A stretch of 64,000 nucleotides of DNA from Bacillota bacterium (GTDB lineage: Bacteria; Bacillota; Clostridia; Acetivibrionales; DSM-2933). This document shows positions 35,354 to 45,096 of the stretch, in pieces; position 1 is the first letter of the stretch; each line of letters begins with the position of its first letter. The DNA is taken from the NCBI GenBank assembly GCA_023430975.1, contig JAEYYB010000138.1, positions 4,310-68,309 of the forward strand, in the 5' to 3' direction. Below the pieces are notes generated by a model that saw only the letters and a program-made list of their open reading frames with translations, did no database searches and was not told the origin of the DNA. The translations under genes and the position numbers were made by a program.

Positions 35354-36850
35354 TTAATAGCTTAAGCTTGTTTTGTTAAAATTCATTGCCAGAATGAGAA
35401 CATCACTCATATTGATTGATCCATCTCTGTTTATGTCAATGCTTGCAACATATTTTGAATCATTGGAAATGCTGTTAAAGCTTTTTGCTAGTATTATGAC
35501 GTCCGACATGTTAATAGCATTATCCCCATTAAAATCCCCTGCCATAAGCTTTATCGGAGAATTTTCAAAAGAAAGCTGGGTATTGGAGTTTATTATAATG
35601 TTCTTAATATCTCTGGATAGGTAGCCATCCTTGCTAACTTTTACTGAATAACCGGAAGTATTTTTCGGTAAATCTCTTATCATAAAGTATCCATTTTGAT
35701 CAGTAATAGCTGACTTACCTGTTTCAGGGACTTCAACCCTAAAGCCTGAAGTTAGTAAAGGCTTTGAGCTTTCAGTGTATGAAAATTCGGGTGATACATA
35801 TCCCGAAAGAGTGTATGTACTTGGGATAGTCGATGTAGGAGTTGGAGTTAAAACAGGTGTAGAAGTTAGAGTTGGATTGGGTGTGGAAGTAGGAGTGGCA
35901 ACAGGTTTTCCTGCAAGAATTCCATCCAATTCTGTTTTTGTCACACTTACAACGCTTCCGTGTCTTACTCCTGCCGGAACGCTTATGTTAGTCACCTTAG
36001 TCCAGCTTGTAGAACCCAAATCAGTAGTTTTCCAGCACTCGAATTGACCGTTTTGATTAAAAAGATCAGCATACATATACCATGTGTTGGAATTGTTATC
36101 TTTGAAAACAAATGGGCCTTCTGTGCCGGCTGATGTGATAAAATTAGGTGTATGTACAGTGAAGCTGTTTGGATTTAATGTTGTTGATTTGGCACCTTTA
36201 ATTGATTTTCCTGTTGAACGCTCATCCTTGAAAAACAAATAAGCTGTGCCGTTATGCTGGATGACATCAGAGTCTATTACATCATACCCGGGATCAAAAA
36301 ATACTTCACTTGGGGTTATTGTATTGAAATCAGTGGTATAATTTACATAAGTGCGATTATAATCGGTATTTCCAGACCATATGATACCATATTGCTTTTT
36401 ATTGTAGTCGTAGAACACTTCTGGTGCCCATGCGTGCATGTTTGTTGAGTGAACCTTGAGCAAACGCTCGTTTTTAAAGGTAATAAGGTCATCAGATTCC
36501 CACAAATGGATGTACTGGCTGTGATCCGACCAAGTTGTTCCAAGCATGTCTGTGGCAACTATAACAAAGCCTCCATCCTGCTTTCTGCGGATATATGGAT
36601 CACGGATGCCTTTGGTTCCCATAGTTGCATAAAGAACGGGTTTGCCGTCTTTGATATTTTTCCAGTTAAGGCCATCAGTGCTGTAACAGAGATTCAAGCC
36701 ATACTCGCCTGATGCCTGCTTAAAATAGCCCATGATATAACCGGAGTAGCTTTCAGCAGATACCGGCTGGCCAATAGATAGGAAAACCACTGATGAATAA
36801 ATGAAGATCATAATAATAATCAGGATTCTTTTAAAATTTTTATTAATCAT
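35354..36850 (-). CDS. Cellulosomal GH43-like glycosidase with X-module and dockerin
   Basis: 498 residues: signal peptide (1-32), five-bladed GH43-type domain (about 33-315) with TKGIRDPYIRR (general base Asp), a VIDSDVIQHNG region and SAGTEGPFVFK (acid Glu), TP-rich linker, X-module (about 345-435, LSGYVSPEFSY to SKDGYLSRDIKNI) and a dockerin (about 437-498) with GDFNGDNAINMSD and DINRDGSINMSD repeats. GH43 enzymes mostly act on arabinan, arabinoxylan or xylo-oligosaccharides; the exact substrate cannot be told. The X-plus-dockerin unit is homologous to the C-terminus of the CipA scaffoldin. GGAGG precedes the ATG at 36850. Confidence 0.88.
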   Translation of the reverse strand: MINKNFKRILIIIMIFIYSSVVFLSIGQPVSAESYSGYIMGYFKQASGEYGLNLCYSTDGLNWKNIKDGKPVLYATMGTKGIRDPYIRRKQDGGFVIVATDMLGTTWSDHSQYIHLWESDDLITFKNERLLKVHSTNMHAWAPEVFYDYNKKQYGIIWSGNTDYNRTYVNYTTDFNTITPSEVFFDPGYDVIDSDVIQHNGTAYLFFKDERSTGKSIKGAKSTTLNPNSFTVHTPNFITSAGTEGPFVFKDNNSNTWYMYADLFNQNGQFECWKTTDLGSTSWTKVTNISVPAGVRHGSVVSVTKTELDGILAGKPVATPTSTPNPTLTSTPVLTPTPTSTIPSTYTLSGYVSPEFSYTESSKPLLTSGFRVEVPETGKSAITDQNGYFMIRDLPKNTSGYSVKVSKDGYLSRDIKNIIINSNTQLSFENSPIKLMAGDFNGDNAINMSDVIILAKSFNSISNDSKYVASIDINRDGSINMSDVLILAMNFNKTSLSY

Positions 36851-37119
36851 GTACAACCTCCTTATTGACTGGTTTGAAAATATTTTATATTAAAAGTTAT
36901 TAATGTCACTAAACTTCAGCTTATTAAGGTGCTTAATAATAGTATATATTTACTAGAAATAGCTTTCAAGCAATATATTTATATAATAATTTTAATTAAA
37001 AAGTACCCTAAAATTTTTTTGCTTTTCGCATATTAATAATATTGAGTGTGAGTTCTTATATCTTGAGGTAAAAATGATTTAAATGATTTCCATTTTATAA
37101 CTTTTTAGGGGGACGTATT

Positions 37120-38193
37120 ATGAGAAAAATTGTAAGTCTAGGGTTGGTGTTTTTTTTACTGTTTACTTGTTTTGCAATACCGCTATGGCAGATCCGGGCT
37201 GAAGCAGCTGATGCCAAGCCAACTGTTTATATTTGCGGTGATTCAACTGTCCAGAGCTATTCGGCAAGCTATGCTCCACAAGCGGGTTGGGGACAGGTTA
37301 TAGCAAAATATTTTACATCGGATGTCTTATTTGTAAATAAAGCCATAGCAGGCAGAAGCTCAAAAAGCTTTATAGCAGATGGACGTCTGGATGAAATTAT
37401 TAAAGTTATAAAGGCTAATGACTATATGTTCATACAGTTCGGTCATAATGATGCCACTATAAGCAATCCTGATCGTTATGCAGAAGCTGGTACCACATAT
37501 AAGGAATGCTTAAGACAGTTTATTGACAGGGCAAGGGAAAAAGGTGCTGTTCCTGTATTATTTACACCTGTTGCAAGATTAAATTACGTTAATGGTGCTT
37601 TTAAAAATGATTTTCCTGCATATTGTACAGCCATGAAAGAAGTAGCCATGGAGAAAAATGTACCTTGTATAGACTTGATGAGTAAGTGTTTAAGCTATTA
37701 TACTTCAATAGGATATGACAAGGTTTATCCTTTTTATATGGTTTCATCAAATGGAACCGATTATACGCACTTTACCGAGACAGGTGCAATGCAAGTTGCC
37801 AGAATAGTTTCGGAAGGTGTAAAAGAATTGGGTTTGGGTATTTCCAAATATGTAATTGGGTCTTCTACGCCCACAAATACGCCCACAATAAAACCAACTG
37901 CTACGCCTACTAACACAACAAAACCAACAGACACTGTTAAACCCACAAATACTGCTACTCTTAGTCCTACAAATACTCCAGTGCTGTATAGCGAGGATTT
38001 AAACGGTGACAATGTAGTGAATATGGCGGATGTCATATTGATAGGATTATACTTTAATCAATTGGTTAATGAGCAAAACAAAAGGTTTGATATAAATAAT
38101 GATGGAGTAATAAATATGGGTGATGTTATTAAATTGGCCATTAGTTTCAATAAATTTATAACAGCCAATCCTGATGAAGTGTATATAGATTAA
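37120..38193 (+). CDS. Cellulosomal CE12 rhamnogalacturonan acetylesterase with dockerin (first of tandem pair)
   Basis: 357 residues: signal peptide (1-31), SGNH esterase of the CE12 type (about 34-245) with VYICGDSTVQSY (nucleophile Ser), NKAIAGRSSKSF (Gly), QFGHNDAT (Asn) and DYTHFTETGA (Asp/His), TPT linker and a dockerin (about 290-345; DLNGDNVVNMADV, DINNDGVINMGDV). CE12 enzymes remove acetyl groups from the rhamnogalacturonan backbone of pectin, opening it to lyases such as the PL11 encoded at 45332. The second CE12 gene starts 16 bases downstream, so the two are one operon. Confidence 0.9.
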   Translation: MRKIVSLGLVFFLLFTCFAIPLWQIRAEAADAKPTVYICGDSTVQSYSASYAPQAGWGQVIAKYFTSDVLFVNKAIAGRSSKSFIADGRLDEIIKVIKANDYMFIQFGHNDATISNPDRYAEAGTTYKECLRQFIDRAREKGAVPVLFTPVARLNYVNGAFKNDFPAYCTAMKEVAMEKNVPCIDLMSKCLSYYTSIGYDKVYPFYMVSSNGTDYTHFTETGAMQVARIVSEGVKELGLGISKYVIGSSTPTNTPTIKPTATPTNTTKPTDTVKPTNTATLSPTNTPVLYSEDLNGDNVVNMADVILIGLYFNQLVNEQNKRFDINNDGVINMGDVIKLAISFNKFITANPDEVYID

Positions 38194-38209
38194 AATAGGA
38201 GGTCAGATT

Positions 38210-39643
38210 ATGCATAAGTGGAAAAGGTTATCAGTTACAATGAGTGCAATTGTTGCTTTTACAGCAATAAGTTTTAATATACCCGGTGCAAATGTCAGTG
38301 CGGCAACGGACTATAAGTTTGATTTCGGAGGCGGTGGTGTTCAGTCAGGTTATATTGGAGTCAGTGCATCTACTGCTTACAGTAAATCTTTGGGCTATGG
38401 TTTTAACACTCCGGCAAATATGAAAAATGTAACTGCATCAGGAACCGGAGTAGCCAGTGATGCCGTTCAGTTTCTAACTTACGGCACAAAAAGCACTAAT
38501 ACCTTCAATGTAGACCTATCCAACGGTTTATACGAGGTGAAAGTTACTCTGGGTAACACAAGCAGGGCGAGTGTAGCAGCAGAGGGTGTTTTTCAGATAA
38601 TTAACATGACAGGAAATAATGCAGTGGATAAATTTCAGATTCCTATAACTGATGGGCAGTTAAATCTTTTGGTAACTGAAGGCAAAGAAGGAACAGCTTT
38701 TACTTTGAGTGCTCTTGAGATTAAAAAGCTGTCGGACAACCCTGCGACAAACAAAACAATATATATAGGAGGGGACTCAACGGTATGCAATTATTATCCC
38801 TTAGATACCAGTGAACAAGCTGGATGGGGGCAGATGCTGCCTAAATATGTAAGCACAGACCATTTTCAGATACGGAACATGGCATCAGGGGGACAGATTG
38901 CAAGGGGATTTAGGGATGATGGGCAATTTGAAGCAATAATGAAATATTTAAAGCCTGGTGATTACTTTATAATACAGCTTGGCATTAATGACACCAATGA
39001 GAAAAACAACACTACGGAAGCACAATTCAAGGAAATAATGAGGGACATGGTTGTAAAAGCAAAGGCAACGGGTGCAACAGTTGTGCTGTCAACTCCCCAG
39101 GGAAGGGCAACAGATTTTAATACTTCAAATGTGCATACTGCTGTCAACAGATGGTATAGATCTGCTACCATGGCTTTGGCAAAAGAAGAGAACGTACGGC
39201 TTTTGGATTTAAATGTATTAAGCTCGGCTTATTTTACATCCATAGGGCCTGATGCGACTCTTGCACTCTATATGTCAGGAGATACATTGCATCCAAACCG
39301 TGCAGGAGCTACACAGCTTGCTCGCATAGTTTATGAAAACCTGAAGCTGACCATTGGTTCCCCTACGCCAACTTTCACATCAACTAAAGCACCTACTAAT
39401 ACACCTACCAACACACCAACACAAACAAAAGCTCCATCCAATACCCCAACTCCTACTGCCAAAACATTGGTGGAAGATATAAATGGAGACCGGGTAGTAA
39501 ATATGGCGGATGTTATAATGCTTGCCCGTAACTTCAATGCCCAGGTGACTGACAGCATAAGGAACTGTGATTTGAACGGTGATGGCGTAATCAACATGAG
39601 CGATGTTATAAAGATTGCGTTAAAATTCAATACAAGCATATAA
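38210..39643 (+). CDS. Cellulosomal CE12 esterase with N-terminal beta-sandwich and dockerin (second of tandem pair)
   Basis: 477 residues: signal peptide (1-31), a galactose-binding-like beta domain (about 33-180, DYKFDFGGGGVQSGYIGVSA) of the kind found on rhamnogalacturonan-active enzymes, CE12 esterase (about 184-385) with IYIGGDSTVCNYY, MASGGQIARGF, QLGINDTN and DTLHPNRAGA, TPT-rich linker and a dockerin (about 420-475; DINGDRVVNMADV, DLNGDGVINMSDV). The extra N-terminal module distinguishes it from its neighbour and may target pectin. AGGAGG lies seven bases before the ATG. Confidence 0.9.
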   Translation: MHKWKRLSVTMSAIVAFTAISFNIPGANVSAATDYKFDFGGGGVQSGYIGVSASTAYSKSLGYGFNTPANMKNVTASGTGVASDAVQFLTYGTKSTNTFNVDLSNGLYEVKVTLGNTSRASVAAEGVFQIINMTGNNAVDKFQIPITDGQLNLLVTEGKEGTAFTLSALEIKKLSDNPATNKTIYIGGDSTVCNYYPLDTSEQAGWGQMLPKYVSTDHFQIRNMASGGQIARGFRDDGQFEAIMKYLKPGDYFIIQLGINDTNEKNNTTEAQFKEIMRDMVVKAKATGATVVLSTPQGRATDFNTSNVHTAVNRWYRSATMALAKEENVRLLDLNVLSSAYFTSIGPDATLALYMSGDTLHPNRAGATQLARIVYENLKLTIGSPTPTFTSTKAPTNTPTNTPTQTKAPSNTPTPTAKTLVEDINGDRVVNMADVIMLARNFNAQVTDSIRNCDLNGDGVINMSDVIKIALKFNTSI

Positions 39644-39707
39644 GGAATGACTAAAATATTACTAAGGAATGATTAGAAAATTGTATTTTTAAAATTAAAA
39701 AGCAAAT

Positions 39708-39757
39708 CGCCATGTTATAATATTATTATGTTAATTAAACATGGCGGTTTTTGTTTT
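39708..39757 (+). terminator. Terminator of the CE12 operon
   Basis: Perfect inverted repeat cgccatgtt / aacatggcg with a 21-base AT loop, followed by gtttttgtttt. Confidence 0.8.
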
Positions 39758-39823
39758 ATGTTTAATAAATATATCCCGAAAAAATTTTAGATGTACGCAT
39801 ATATAGCAAGGGTGTGATAGTAT

Positions 39824-40567
39824 TTGTTCAAGTTGGGTTTTAACCCTGATAATGATAAAAACAGCATTGAATACATAGTTGAAAAAATAAAATCAGGAGA
39901 TACAGATCTAAAGGAAGAATTCATCAAGGATAACATATTATATATTACCAAGCTTGTTTCTAACATTGTGGGAGCATATGTCGACAACAAAAACAGCGAA
40001 GAATTCAGTATAGGATTGTTAGCATTCAATGAAGCCATAGACAATTATGACTATAAGAGAAATGGAGATTTTTACAAGTACTCTTATATGGTTATAAAGC
40101 ACAGGATTATTGATAATATCAGGAAGAACAAGAAACACCAGAATAATTTATTGTTCTCATCAATAGAAGACGATTATAATTTTAGCAATAGGTATATGGT
40201 ATCAAACTCCCATTACCAGTTTGAAAAAGTTGAACTGGCGGAGGAAATTGAGCTTTTTGAGAAATGCCTATCGGATTACGAGATTTCTTTGGGAGATCTG
40301 GTATCAACCTCGCCCAAACACAAGGACTCAAGGATATTGTCGATCAAAATAGCAAGGACCCTGGCTGAAGATGAAGAATTGTACCAAAAAATGATTAGGA
40401 AAAAATGTATTCCATTATCAGATTTGCTTAAAAAAATTCAGGCTAGCAAAAAAACAGTTGTTAGAAATAGAAAATTCATTATTGCTGTGAGCTTGATACT
40501 AAGGAGCAAACTTGATGACCTAAAGGAGTTTGTTGTAAACATGGAAAAGAGGGAAAAGTATGAATGA
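39824..40567 (+). CDS. sigI: Alternative sigma factor SigI (pair 2)
   Basis: 247 residues. SigI hallmarks: VEKIKSGDTDLKEEFIKDNI, KNSEEFSIGLLAFNEAI, SPKHKDSRILSIKIARTLAED and KKTVVRNRKFIIAVSLILRSK. The start is TTG 39824 with AAGGGTGTGAT upstream. Its last 8 bases overlap the rsgI start, so the two are translationally coupled. A CGAA preceded by CC (39775-39780) sits 44 bases upstream and resembles a SigI -10, but no clear -35 was found. Confidence 0.92.
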   Translation: MFKLGFNPDNDKNSIEYIVEKIKSGDTDLKEEFIKDNILYITKLVSNIVGAYVDNKNSEEFSIGLLAFNEAIDNYDYKRNGDFYKYSYMVIKHRIIDNIRKNKKHQNNLLFSSIEDDYNFSNRYMVSNSHYQFEKVELAEEIELFEKCLSDYEISLGDLVSTSPKHKDSRILSIKIARTLAEDEELYQKMIRKKCIPLSDLLKKIQASKKTVVRNRKFIIAVSLILRSKLDDLKEFVVNMEKREKYE

Positions 40568-42359
40568 TTTGGATAATATAGGGGTTGTTGTAAAGATTGA
40601 GAAGGATGAAGCTATCGTCATGACTGATGATGTTGTGTTTAAAAGGATCAGAAAGAGGGAGGGCTTACAAAGGGGACAAAAGATACTTATTGACAATAGA
40701 GATGTAATAGATAATGATGTGATAGTTCAAAGCAAAAAAACAATAAAATACTATTACCCATTGCTGGCAGGTATCGCTTCTGTGATATTGGTAGGATTTG
40801 TGTTTTACCGTGTATTTGTTGTCAATGATGCAACCTATTCATATGTTAGTATAGATATTAACCCAAGTATAGAACTGGAAGTAAGCAGAACAGAAAATAT
40901 AAAGGATGTCAGGGCTTTTAATGAAGATGGTAAAAGACTTCTGGGCAATATAGAAGTAGAAGGCATGAATATCAATAAAGCGGTGAAACTTATTATAGAA
41001 AAATCAAGGGAAATGGGCTATTTTAAGAATAAAGAAAAAAACAGTATATTGATTGCTGCCGTGCCGGGAAAAGATAGCAATATTAAAGGAACAGAAGAGG
41101 AAAAGAAGTTCAATGATTTTCTGGACAGAATAAAAAAAGATATAAGCAGTACTTACAGCAGCTTTATCGATGCGAAGATAGTCATGGTTTCCCATGACCT
41201 TAGAGAAAAGGCAGAAAAGAGTAATCTTTCAATGGGCGGATACTATATTTATTCCCAGGAGAAAATGGAAGGGAAGCAAGGATCTGAACAATTACAGCTG
41301 CCGCCGACAGACACTAAAGCTATCATAGCAACCGGAGCACCTATTACCACCAATTTACCAATAACAACCCCACTGCCTGCAACATGGAACATATCAAGTT
41401 TGCCGTCATCAACTCCCAGAAAGTTACAGGCAAATCCCACATCATCACCGCAGCATGTCAATGACAAAAGCAAAAACGAAAATGACTTGACTAAAGGCAA
41501 AGCTGCAGGGGTACTGCCAACGCCTCAACAAAGTGAAGCAATCATGGGAAATGGTTTAAAAGGTGAGTATTACAACAATAGTGATTTAACTGAATTAGTT
41601 ATGTGCAGAATTGACCCGGAAATTAATTTCAGATGGGCTGAGGATTCTCCCGATAAATTGATAGGAAATGATACTTTCTCGGTTAGATGGACGGGCTTAG
41701 TTGTCCCAAGATTTTCTGAAAGGTACACATTTAGCACATACGCGGATGATGGGGTGAGGCTTTGGGTAAATAATGAATTGATAATTGACAACTGGAAGTC
41801 TCAAAGATCGGCAAAAACAGAGGGAAGTTTGGATCTTGAGGCTGGAAGGCAATACGATATAAAACTTGAGTATTTCGAAGACGTTAAGTCCTGCCAGGTT
41901 AAGCTTTTTTGGAGCAGCAAATCTCAGAAGGCAGAGATAATACCATCAAGCCAGCTTTATCATAAAACTGCTGTTTATCAAGGGGAGGATGCCAAATTTT
42001 CCAGATGTGTAAAAGAGTCTTCCAACAGTGGATTTAGCGGTAGTGGATACGTGAATTTTATTAATGAGAAAGGAAGTTACGTCGATTGGATCGTTGATAT
42101 AAAAAAAGACGGTATATATACATTAAACTTCCGTTATGCGAATGGTACCGATATAGATAGGCCTTTAGAGATAATAGTAAACGACATACCGGTGTGCAAC
42201 AGTTTGAGCTTTAATGCCACCGGCAGTTGGACTTTGTGGAAGCATCAGTATGTTCCGTTAAAATTGAAAGCAGGAATAAATGTAATTAGGTCAATTGCAA
42301 AAACTAAGGATGGCGGACCTAATATTGATTACATGGAATTAACAGCAGCTCAAAATTAA
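40560..42359 (+). CDS. rsgI: Anti-sigma factor RsgI with PA14 and CBM6/35-like sensor modules (pair 2)
   Basis: 599 residues: RsgI_N (about 5-55), membrane helix (about 65-85), juxtamembrane domain (about 90-230, YSYVSIDINPSIELEVS), TP-rich linker, a PA14 domain (about 330-465; GLKGEYYNNSDLTE, FRWAEDSPD, YTFSTYADDGVRLWVNN, DIKLEYFED) and a C-terminal CBM6/35-like module (about 470-599; GYVNFINEKGSYVDWIVD, IVNDIPVCNS). PA14 in a clostridial RsgI is known from C. thermocellum RsgI3, which I recall binds pectic polymers. Flanking genes for CE12 esterases and PL11 lyase fit a pectin sensor. Sensing specificity is inferred. Confidence 0.92.
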   Translation: MNDLDNIGVVVKIEKDEAIVMTDDVVFKRIRKREGLQRGQKILIDNRDVIDNDVIVQSKKTIKYYYPLLAGIASVILVGFVFYRVFVVNDATYSYVSIDINPSIELEVSRTENIKDVRAFNEDGKRLLGNIEVEGMNINKAVKLIIEKSREMGYFKNKEKNSILIAAVPGKDSNIKGTEEEKKFNDFLDRIKKDISSTYSSFIDAKIVMVSHDLREKAEKSNLSMGGYYIYSQEKMEGKQGSEQLQLPPTDTKAIIATGAPITTNLPITTPLPATWNISSLPSSTPRKLQANPTSSPQHVNDKSKNENDLTKGKAAGVLPTPQQSEAIMGNGLKGEYYNNSDLTELVMCRIDPEINFRWAEDSPDKLIGNDTFSVRWTGLVVPRFSERYTFSTYADDGVRLWVNNELIIDNWKSQRSAKTEGSLDLEAGRQYDIKLEYFEDVKSCQVKLFWSSKSQKAEIIPSSQLYHKTAVYQGEDAKFSRCVKESSNSGFSGSGYVNFINEKGSYVDWIVDIKKDGIYTLNFRYANGTDIDRPLEIIVNDIPVCNSLSFNATGSWTLWKHQYVPLKLKAGINVIRSIAKTKDGGPNIDYMELTAAQN

Positions 42360-42431
42360 ATACTATTAAAGCCGGTCCACTGCTATTCGTCCATCTCGTA
42401 AAAAATAACTTCCGCTATAAATTTCGCACAG

Positions 42432-42464
42432 TAATGGCTAAGAAATAACATGAGAATACGAATT
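42432..42464 (+). repeat. Collapsed copy of family C repeat
   Basis: taatggctaagaaata joined to tgagaatacgaat: the left terminus of the family C element at 62844 fused to the outer part of its right half, with the central stem missing. The surrounding gap 42360-42704 has no gene and no other clear signal. Confidence 0.7.
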
Positions 42465-42704
42465 GAATATATTGGCCTGCTTAAAGTCACTTAACCCAAT
42501 AAGAACATTGACTTCATATACGATATAGATTTAATTTTCTTATATACTTCCAAAATTTTGATATCAGGGGAATTAACCATTTTTAGTTATAGGTATAGAT
42601 TAAAATACAAATTATAGATAAAATATAGATATAATCAATATAGCATATACATAAAAATTCAATACTTTTTGGGAGGTGAATTTAATAGCTTCATTTTATA
42701 TTTT

Positions 42705-42808
42705 TATATGAAAAGTGAATAATCTTTTACATTTGTCTATCGCAAATTCCGTAAAAACCGTTCGTTATTTGCTCTGACAAATGTAAGATCATTAACACTT
42801 TTCATATA
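42705..42808 (+). repeat. Family A palindromic repeat, copy 6
   Basis: About 104 bases, 'tatgaaaag' subfamily at both ends, nearly identical to copies 2 and 11. It ends 60 bases before the CotH gene start and so lies in its promoter or leader region. Confidence 0.92.
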
Positions 42809-42867
42809 GGTATGGGTATAAATATTGGTACTAGCATCAGCAAGTATAAAATTTAAGGGGGCAGCGT

Positions 42868-44787
42868 ATGTACTATAGAAAGATGAGCAAGTTAGTAATT
42901 CCTTTTTTAATATCAGTATCAATATGTTTGAGCATGTTTTCAGTAAGTTTTTCTGCAGATAGAAAATCCATAGAGGCAAAATTTGAGATTTCCAATATCA
43001 CTCCTGCATTAAATGAAGTTGTTACATTTGATGCTTCTGCTTCAAAGGTTGCAGAAGGTGAAATAGTAAGCTATGAGTGGGATTTTGAAGATGGATCATC
43101 GGCTGAGGGAGCTATAGTTACTCATTCATTTGCCGAAGAAGATGATTATGATGTAATACTTATGGTTAAAAGTGCAGATGGTCTTATGGGGTTTAAAAAG
43201 AAGAAGGTATTTATAGGAAGACCTCAAGGATGGACTGAAAAAACACATTCTAAAAGTGCAGACCCAGACTATGAGCTTTTATTTCCAGATGATAAAGTCC
43301 TAAGAATTGATATCAAAATGAGTTCGGATAATTATCAGATAATCAAAACAGATTTGCAAGACATTTTCGCTAATGTGCCACAATTTCAGGGAGGCGAGAT
43401 ACCGTCATTTCCAGGGGGTGAAATACCGCCATTTCCAGGAGGTGAGGTGCCAACGTTTCCAGGAGATGGGCCTGATATGGCCTTTATGGATTTTCCAGAT
43501 CCTATTTATGTACCTGTTACAGTTAGTTTCGATGGGAAGGACTGGTGGAATGTTGGCTTTAGGTACAAAGGAAATAGTTCTCTTATGGCTTTGAAAGATA
43601 AAACCAAACTTCCATTTAGATTAAACTTTGATAAATTTGAAGATGAAAATCCTGAAGTTAAAAGTCAGCACTTTTATGGATTTTCTTCCATGACATTTGC
43701 TAATAACTGGAATGACGATTCTTTTATGAAAGAAAAAATTACAGGAGAAATCTTCAGAGAAGGAGGCGTACCAGCTGCAAAGAGCTCATTTTGCAGAGTA
43801 TATGTGGATACAGGAGATGGACCTAAGTATTGGGGGCTCTATACCATGACTGAGGATCCGGCAGACGCTATGCTTAAGGACCAATTTGGAAATGGTAAAG
43901 GAAACTTGTATAAGCCGGAGGGAATAGGTGCCGATTGGACATCTCCATTTCAAGAAGAAGCATTTATAAAGAAAAACAATGAAGATAATGCTGACTGGAG
44001 TGATGTACAGAGTGCACATGAAGCATTATTTGCAGATAACGCTGATAAAGAAGTGTGGAGAGCAAACCTGGAACAATATTTTAATGTAAAAGGCTTTATA
44101 AAATGGCTCGCTATCAACACAGCGATGGTAAACTGGGACAGCTATGGCATTATGTCCCATAACTACTATTTGTATAATAACAAGGCGAATGGCTTAACTT
44201 GGATATCATGGGATCATAATCTTTCCATGTCTCAAGGAATGATGGGTAAAAGCTTAAGTCTGTCATTAAGTGAGGTTACCGACAAATGGCCTCTAATCAG
44301 GAAACTTATGGACGACCCGGTATATAAGAACTTGTATCATTTTGAAATGCATCAAGCAATTAAAGGTTGTCTTAATTCAGATAAAATTAAATCCAAGGTG
44401 AAGGCTTATCAGACATTAATAAGACCTTATACTGTAGGTGAGGAAGGCGAAACAGCAGACACAACACTTTTAGTTGGAAGCGAAACTGCTTTTGATGCTG
44501 CATGTGATGGAATCATTAATCATATCAACAGCAGGCAAAAAGAAGTAAATGAATACCTAAAAACCGTTTCCATTATGCCACCTAGCCCAAAAGTAACCTT
44601 AAATGATGTAGATCTCAACCATGATGAAACAATCAATATGGAAGATATCATAATTTTGGTAAAATCATTCAATGCATCAAAGGGAGATGAGAACTATAAT
44701 GCTGCATGTGATTTTAATGAGGATGGTTGTATAAATATATTTGACATACTTGTAATTGCAAAAATGTTTGGTCAGAGCATTGATTAA
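42868..44787 (+). CDS. Cellulosomal CotH-kinase-like protein with PKD domain and dockerin
   Basis: 639 residues: signal peptide (1-30), a PKD domain (about 35-118; NEVVTFDASASK, YEWDFEDGS), a CotH-type domain (about 130-560) with FRYKGNSSL, KLPFRLNFDKF and WLAINTAMVNWDSYG...HNYYLY...LTWISWDHN, and a dockerin (about 575-635; DLNHDETINMED, DFNEDGCINIFD). CotH proteins are atypical kinases that phosphorylate spore coat proteins; dockerin-bearing ones occur in cellulosomes with unknown role. Between about 170 and 195 there is a Pro-Gly repeat (FPGGEIPPFPGGE, three units). GGGGG precedes the ATG. Confidence 0.88.
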   Translation: MYYRKMSKLVIPFLISVSICLSMFSVSFSADRKSIEAKFEISNITPALNEVVTFDASASKVAEGEIVSYEWDFEDGSSAEGAIVTHSFAEEDDYDVILMVKSADGLMGFKKKKVFIGRPQGWTEKTHSKSADPDYELLFPDDKVLRIDIKMSSDNYQIIKTDLQDIFANVPQFQGGEIPSFPGGEIPPFPGGEVPTFPGDGPDMAFMDFPDPIYVPVTVSFDGKDWWNVGFRYKGNSSLMALKDKTKLPFRLNFDKFEDENPEVKSQHFYGFSSMTFANNWNDDSFMKEKITGEIFREGGVPAAKSSFCRVYVDTGDGPKYWGLYTMTEDPADAMLKDQFGNGKGNLYKPEGIGADWTSPFQEEAFIKKNNEDNADWSDVQSAHEALFADNADKEVWRANLEQYFNVKGFIKWLAINTAMVNWDSYGIMSHNYYLYNNKANGLTWISWDHNLSMSQGMMGKSLSLSLSEVTDKWPLIRKLMDDPVYKNLYHFEMHQAIKGCLNSDKIKSKVKAYQTLIRPYTVGEEGETADTTLLVGSETAFDAACDGIINHINSRQKEVNEYLKTVSIMPPSPKVTLNDVDLNHDETINMEDIIILVKSFNASKGDENYNAACDFNEDGCINIFDILVIAKMFGQSID

Positions 44788-45069
44788 CAGGTCATTTATA
44801 TGGATAAAACCTCAACACCAGCTGATGTGGCAAAAGGAAATTTATTTTCTTCGAAAGCATCCAACAAAATGTTGGACGTTTCAAATTCTGTATTTGTAAT
44901 GAATACATATAAAGCACTTATAATAGTTTATCTTTGAAAATTTTTAATCAGAACTTCTTAAATAATTGCAGGATAAAAATATAACAAAAATATGATTAAG
45001 AAAAAACTATTGAAAAATTCACTATAGAATCTTCAGCAGTTTTTTCTGTTTATATTTTTTCAAATTTAT

Positions 45070-45096
45070 ACCCCCAAAAAATAAAAAAATTACGTA
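45070..45096 (+). promoter_or_regulatory. Possible SigI-type promoter upstream of PL11
   Basis: ACCCCC at 45070-45075, 17 bases, then CGTA at 45093-45096; SigI promoters are described with a C-rich -35 and a CGAA-like -10. It is 236 bases from the PL11 start, with a family A repeat in between. The rest of the gap 44788-45177 shows only a small hairpin (tccaacaaaatgttgga) and AT-rich DNA. Confidence 0.25.

Noticed and set aside
36884..36910. tatattaaaagttattaatgt as a family A half copy
   Set aside because: Only the first dozen bases fit and there is no matching right end.
37761..38036. Minus-strand open frames opposite the TPT/KPT linkers and dockerins (also near 34149, 39331, 49999, 54704)
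   Set aside because: Reverse reading of Thr/Pro repeats gives Val/Gly-rich frames without stops; no start signals and the plus-strand genes are certain.
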